From the NCBI GenBank assembly GCA_019454045.1, contig SKCR01034804.1, positions 1 through 64,000 on the forward strand: a stretch of 64,000 nucleotides of DNA, read 5' to 3'. A program made the position numbers and the translations under genes. Origin of the DNA: Zanthoxylum bungeanum (taxonomy: Eukaryota; Streptophyta; Magnoliopsida; Sapindales; Rutaceae). This document shows, piece by piece, positions 59,907-64,000 of this stretch; within the stretch, counting starts at the first letter, position 1; each line of letters starts with the position of its first letter. The notes beneath the pieces are model-generated. The model had not been told where the DNA came from. It saw only the letters and a list, made by a program, of their open reading frames with translations, and did no database searches.

Positions 59907-61009
59907 ATTTCATGATGCAAACTCTGATTATTAATTTTTACACCGTAAATTATAAATATAGGGATATATTGGTGATGTAAATATTTACGTTAATCTTATT
60001 ATACTTCCAATCAACCAATTCCTTGAGTACACCTCTATTTGTATAAGAAAAGTTGTATTACAGTTCATAAATATATCATTATTGTTATTTTGTTTTTTAA
60101 AACTATGAAGTATATGATAATAATATAATACTGTCACGTTAGACTGTACACGTATTTTTATTTTTTATTGGGTCAAAAAAAAAAGGTCTAAAAAGGTTGA
60201 ATTCCCCAGCTATTATAAAATATTTTGGTGGCCAACGACTTGTTCTGACGATTGACCGTGGTGTGTGGTAATTGGTCCGCACACCTCGTGACTTGGAAAA
60301 AATTATTAAATATGGACCATCTTTTTATTCTTATTTAAAATAATGATACATTCACAAATATTATATAAATATAAATATGCACAAAAAAATGTAATATTAA
60401 ATAAATACTTTGTGGATGTATTAAAACTCTAATATTAAAAGAGCAAGCATGTGATTTCTTATTAGAGCTCCGGCGTTGTTAGTCAACAAAGAGGGGCTCC
60501 TCCTCAACTTGCCCCGTTATATTATATTATTTTATTCTGTTTTGTACAAATCAAAAAGGAAAATATAATTATTTATAAAATAAAAATAGGGGCCAACCAA
60601 TTAATCATTTATAAAATATTCTAAAGGATAAAATACTGTTTTGGAAACTCAACAGGAAAAATGGATATGAGATCTGAATTATAAAACCCAGGAAACTCAA
60701 AAAAGTGTGACGGTTAGATTCAAATCAGACTAGGAAAATATTCACCGTGTTTAGCTTGACAACAAAATGAGCTTATGATATATTTAGCTAGACATATATT
60801 ATATTATTATTATAATATATATATATATAATGAAACGATTTTATTTTTTAATTAAATGATTTTACTCTTTAATTTATTTGGTAATTTTTATTTTCCATTA
60901 ATAAATGATTTTGTTCTTTAACTTATTTGGTAGTTTTCATTTTCATCTTTATAGAGATTCTATAATGGAAGGATTTTATAAGGATTTTAACTTATTCTTT
61001 AATAATGCA
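59907..61009. other. AT-rich spacer, no gene seen
   Basis: After the target duplication of the outer element. Mostly A/T with a (TA)n run near 60820. No coding frame or repeat boundary supported. Confidence 0.5.
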
Positions 61010-61960
61010 GCAAACGCAATAATGCATTTGCTCCGCAAATATGTGGTGTCAAGGCACCTCCTATAAAAGGAGGTGCTCAACTTCTCAGTGAGGGAGGGGA
61101 GAAGAGAGTCATCCTCCGATTCAGATGCTTTAACGTCTCAGTGAGGGAGGGGAGAAGAGAGCTCCCCTCCGATTCAGATGTTTTACTTCATTTTCCCCTC
61201 TCGAGAGAATTAGGGGTAATTAAGTATTATATGTATTTTTTATTTTTTGTAATTTTTTTTTCTTTTATTAATAAAATTATGTGTGTTTTTATTTATATCT
61301 TGTTTTGCCAATCTGCACATTGCTGGGCTAAAGGGTGAAACTCTTGATATGAAAATATGAGTGATTTTTTTTATATTATATTATATAAATTGTGATGATT
61401 TTCCAAATAAAATCCGTATTCTTTCCAGTTTATTGAGGACTATTGACTAGTTGTAAACAGTCCCCGATTGGTACATATAATACTTGAATCTCATAAATGA
61501 GAGAGAGTGGACCATTAAAGTTCTAGATTAGTTATAAACAATACAGTTCTACACGTTTTGACGTATTTAATACATTGGCATGACTAATTATCGACATGAC
61601 ACATTAAATGTATTGACATAATTAATACATGATAATAATGAAATAAATTGATTGAGAAATGATTAAAATTTATATTTTATAAAAAATAAAAATTATTTTA
61701 TATTTGAAATATCAATAGTGGATCATTTAACCCTGATATTTTATTTTATTATTTTTATTTTATTAGTTGAATTATTATTTTATCTTACTAAATTCATTCC
61801 CTGTGAATCGACCCCGCACTTACTGTATTATTTTATTATTTCGACACTCTTATACATGCGAGTAAAGAACCATTTTATGAATGTATCACTCGACACCAAT
61901 CGTCTATATTTAAATGTCGTTGGAGTGGATGCTAAGAAGCACTGAGTGTACAGTCTCGGC
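61010..61960 (+). mobile_element. Decayed LTR-like repeat, inverted relative of 5342-6140
   Basis: Shares two blocks with the region near the left end of the window, in reverse. A TATAAAAGGAGG box at 61061-61072 and the AATCGACCCCGC block near 61806 suggest U3 and U5 of an LTR. A direct duplication of about 53 bp lies at 61084-61189. The frame at 61718-61945 is the repeat, not a gene. Confidence 0.5.
61084..61189. repeat. 53-bp tandem duplication
   Basis: CTCAGTGAGGGAGGGGAGAA and CCTCCGATTCAGATG occur twice with a 53-bp offset. Confidence 0.85.
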
Positions 61961-62125
61961 TCTCTCGCTTTTTTATATCCATATTCATTGCACATCTCAT
62001 GTAAATCGTACTACTGTTTAGTTTTTGATGATAAATTTGAGCAGCATGTATAAGATCAAGTTAGGATTGAGATGCATACTATACAATAACCACTGGATGA
62101 AGAGCAGTAGACAAGAAATGAATAG

Positions 62126-62302
62126 ATGCAACGAATAGAGGAAAAGCAGCGGAAGAGAAATCAAGAGGTACATGATCTCAAACAAAAGATGGCAGAGATG
62201 AAGCGCTATTTTCAAATGATGAGAGACTTGAGTTCACATCCTTCATCTTCAGGTCCACCTCGTCTTGTGACTGATCTTGAGCAGACATATAAGAATGATT
62301 AG
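62126..62302 (+). pseudogene. Short coiled-coil ORF, possible CACTA transposase-associated remnant
   Basis: 58 codons, not covered by longer frames. Reads a charged coiled coil (IEEKQRKRNQEVHDLKQKMA) then a Ser/Pro segment and ends TYKND. A C-terminal coiled coil of this kind is common in the second protein of plant CACTA elements, and a CACTA end lies 0.7 kb downstream. The family is not certain; it could be chance. An in-frame stop lies directly upstream, so at most a remnant. Confidence 0.3.
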
Positions 62303-62459
62303 ATTATATGTATTTTTCATTAAATTTGAATATTGTATTTTCTTACATTATAACATTAATAATAAAATTTTAATTTTACTATTTTTTGTTTATTTTATTA
62401 ATTTAAGTAATTAATATATTTATTTTATAATGTTACTTTTTTATTTTACTGTTTAAAAT

Positions 62460-62986
62460 AAAATTCTTTAAAAAATATAAAAAGAGATTTAGAGCAATTT
62501 CGTCTCTATTAGCTATGAAATTTCCATCGCTAATTAGAAACGGAAGAATATCTGTAGCAATTCCATCTATATTTAGCTACAAAATTATTCAATTTCTAAA
62601 TAGAGACAGAATATCCATAGCAATTCCATATTTATTTTGCTACGGAATTTATGTCTCTAATTAGAAACATAAATTATTATGTTTATAATTAGCAACAAAA
62701 ATTTCGTATCAATTTTAGCTACGGAATTTTCGTCTCTAATTAGAAATAAAAATTAATCCGTATCAATTTTGTCTCTAATTAGCTATGAAATTTACGTCGT
62801 TAAATAGAGAAAGAATAAAATTCTATCGCTAATTTTAGCGACGGGTGTAATATTTCTGTCGCTATTTATTTGGTGACCAACAAAATAGAGACAAAATTTT
62901 TCCTTCTCCATTTCGTCGTTAATTAGCCATTAGCGATGAAATAGCTACAGATTTTGCCGTCACTATTTGACTAATTTATTCTAGTG
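62460..62986 (+). mobile_element. CACTA-type transposon terminus with subterminal repeats
   Basis: At least ten copies of TAGCGACGAAATTT-like motifs in both orientations (TCTCTAATTAG, TAGCTACGGAATTT) lead to an end that reads CACTAGAATAAATTAG on the minus strand at 62971-62986. CACTA(G) is the terminal signature of that superfamily. The opposite end was not found within the window. Confidence 0.6.
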
Positions 62987-63415
62987 TTTATTATTATTAT
63001 TATGATGAACGATTTAAATAGGTAATACCAAGAGAATAGCCCATATTAAGGATTATGTTCTAAATCAACAACCTAACAAAGGATAACAAACCTATCCCGT
63101 AATTTATTAATATACTCTAAATAATAATAAGTAATCCTAATCTTCGGCAACTGCATGGCTACGAGTTTGCATGAAACTCAAATGCTACTCTTTGAAAGAA
63201 AGCTAAATAACAGTTAGCTAAAGTTTAATCCATGATCCATCCATGCACATGCACATTTACGTACTCATCTTCTTAGCGATGAGTAATTTTTTGGTACAAC
63301 GGAGATATTGATGATGTGATATCACCAATAAATTAGTAAATGACATGTATGATTTAATATTCATTTTTAGTTGTTTTTTAATATTTTAACACGCGTGACA
63401 CTGAATTATTGGATT
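62987..63415. other. Spacer, no gene seen
   Basis: No coding frame, repeat or regulatory signal supported. 63416-63423 is the target duplication of the next element. Confidence 0.5.
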
Positions 63416-63423
63416 GTTGCACG

Positions 63424-63826
63424 TAGACCCGGCCGGCGGTTCGGTACACTAAAGTGGAACCGGAACCGAACCGTTCGGTTCCGGTTCCAGTTCCATTCAT
63501 TTTTTTTTCTTTATTGAAAATAAAAAATTGATATTGATACATCAATATAATTTAAAATTATGAATTTGAATTTATATAATACACTTACATTACATAATTA
63601 CATTAAATTACAAATAAAATTCTTATCTAAAAAATAATAAAAAATTATTATATAAATTCAAACCGGTTCCAATCGGAATCTTACGATTCAGGTTGGAACC
63701 GAACGGTTCCAGCGGTTCCAATCGGTTCGGTTAGGGTAGGAACCCTAACAGTACCGGTTGGAATCGGAACCGTCCGGTTCCAACTGGTTCGGTTCCGATT
63801 CCGAACCGGAACTTTGGCCGGGTCTA
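63424..63826. mobile_element. Second non-autonomous hAT-like element
   Basis: 403 bp. Terminal inverted repeat TAGACCCGGCC at 63424-63434 and its complement at 63816-63826. Flanking 8-bp duplication GTTGCACG (63416-63423) and GTTGTACG (63827-63834), one mismatch. Subterminal regions are packed with GGAACCG / CGGTTCC motifs and the centre is AT-rich. The plan is the same as the element at 1045-1580, with a different repeat word. No transposase. Confidence 0.78.
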
Positions 63827-63834
63827 GTTGTACG

Positions 63835-64000
63835 AATGACGTGGTACCTCCGTTGTATTGTAGATTTTCAGCTTAGTAAGGTGGCACTTTGTTAAAGTTG
63901 CATGCATGCTTACGTTACTATTGTGCAAGCCCGGAGGTCCCAAATTCATGCATATCACAGATAAAAGGTTGTTATTAAAATATAATATGTTTAAATCAAA
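63835..64000. other. Right edge, no gene seen
   Basis: Too short to judge; no feature supported. Confidence 0.4.

Noticed and set aside
61718..61945. 75-residue frame resembling the minus-strand frame at 5342-5542
   Set aside because: Similarity is explained by the shared decayed LTR-like repeat; the hydrophobic look comes from T-rich DNA.

Overview
The window is plant nuclear DNA. It has a two-exon P450 with plant signatures, plant-type Ty1/copia and Ty3/gypsy (Tat and Athila-like) retrotransposons, a tRNA-derived SINE, hAT and CACTA ends and a Helitron-like terminus. A eudicot fits best; the species cannot be told from this sequence. Only one host gene is clearly intact: a CYP706-type cytochrome P450 (2614-4326). 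Just upstream lies a broken duplicate of its 5' end (1589-2064), disrupted by a SINE and next to a hAT-like element with a perfect 8-bp target-site duplication (TSD).

Layout. 1-6360: P450 locus, hAT-like element, SINE, AT-rich spacer and a decayed repeat. 6365-15272: a non-coding LTR-type element made of two 3.2-kb direct repeats full of tandem arrays, followed by a Helitron-like end (15298-15397). 15400-19200: TE fragments and AT-rich DNA. 19206-59901: one stack of nested retrotransposons. 59907-64000: AT-rich DNA, a decayed repeat, a CACTA terminus and a second hAT-like element with an 8-bp TSD.

The stack from outside in: (1) a minus-strand, non-coding LTR element (19206-59901, TSD ACTGT). 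(2) Inside it, a copia element (about 20724-58490) with a degenerate gag-pol. (3a) In the copia 5' LTR, an 8.06-kb minus-strand LTR element (21606-29663, TSD GGCAC, LTRs differing by about 3 substitutions and three 1-bp indels). (3b) In the copia integrase, a plus-strand Tat gypsy element (34805-54230). (4) In the Tat 3' LTR, a minus-strand non-autonomous relative (45183-53723, TSD GGTAT).

The most notable object is element 3a. It has no pol. It carries a truncated gag-like ORF with a zinc knuckle (426 aa), followed in the same sense by an intact, intronless 217-aa LOG-type ORF (cytokinin riboside 5'-monophosphate phosphoribohydrolase family) that keeps the PGGxGTxxE signature. LTRs, tRNA-Asp primer site, polypurine tract and TSD all support a single recent insertion, so this looks like a retrotransposon carrying a host-derived cytokinin-activation gene in the position where Athila-type elements often have a third, env-like ORF.

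Two copies of a Tat-like family sit in opposite orientations: one with coding remnants, one reduced to LTRs, leader and tandem repeats. They share primer site, polypurine tract and LTR ends, so an autonomous/non-autonomous pair is likely. All statements about homology are from reading the sequence by eye; no database search was run.
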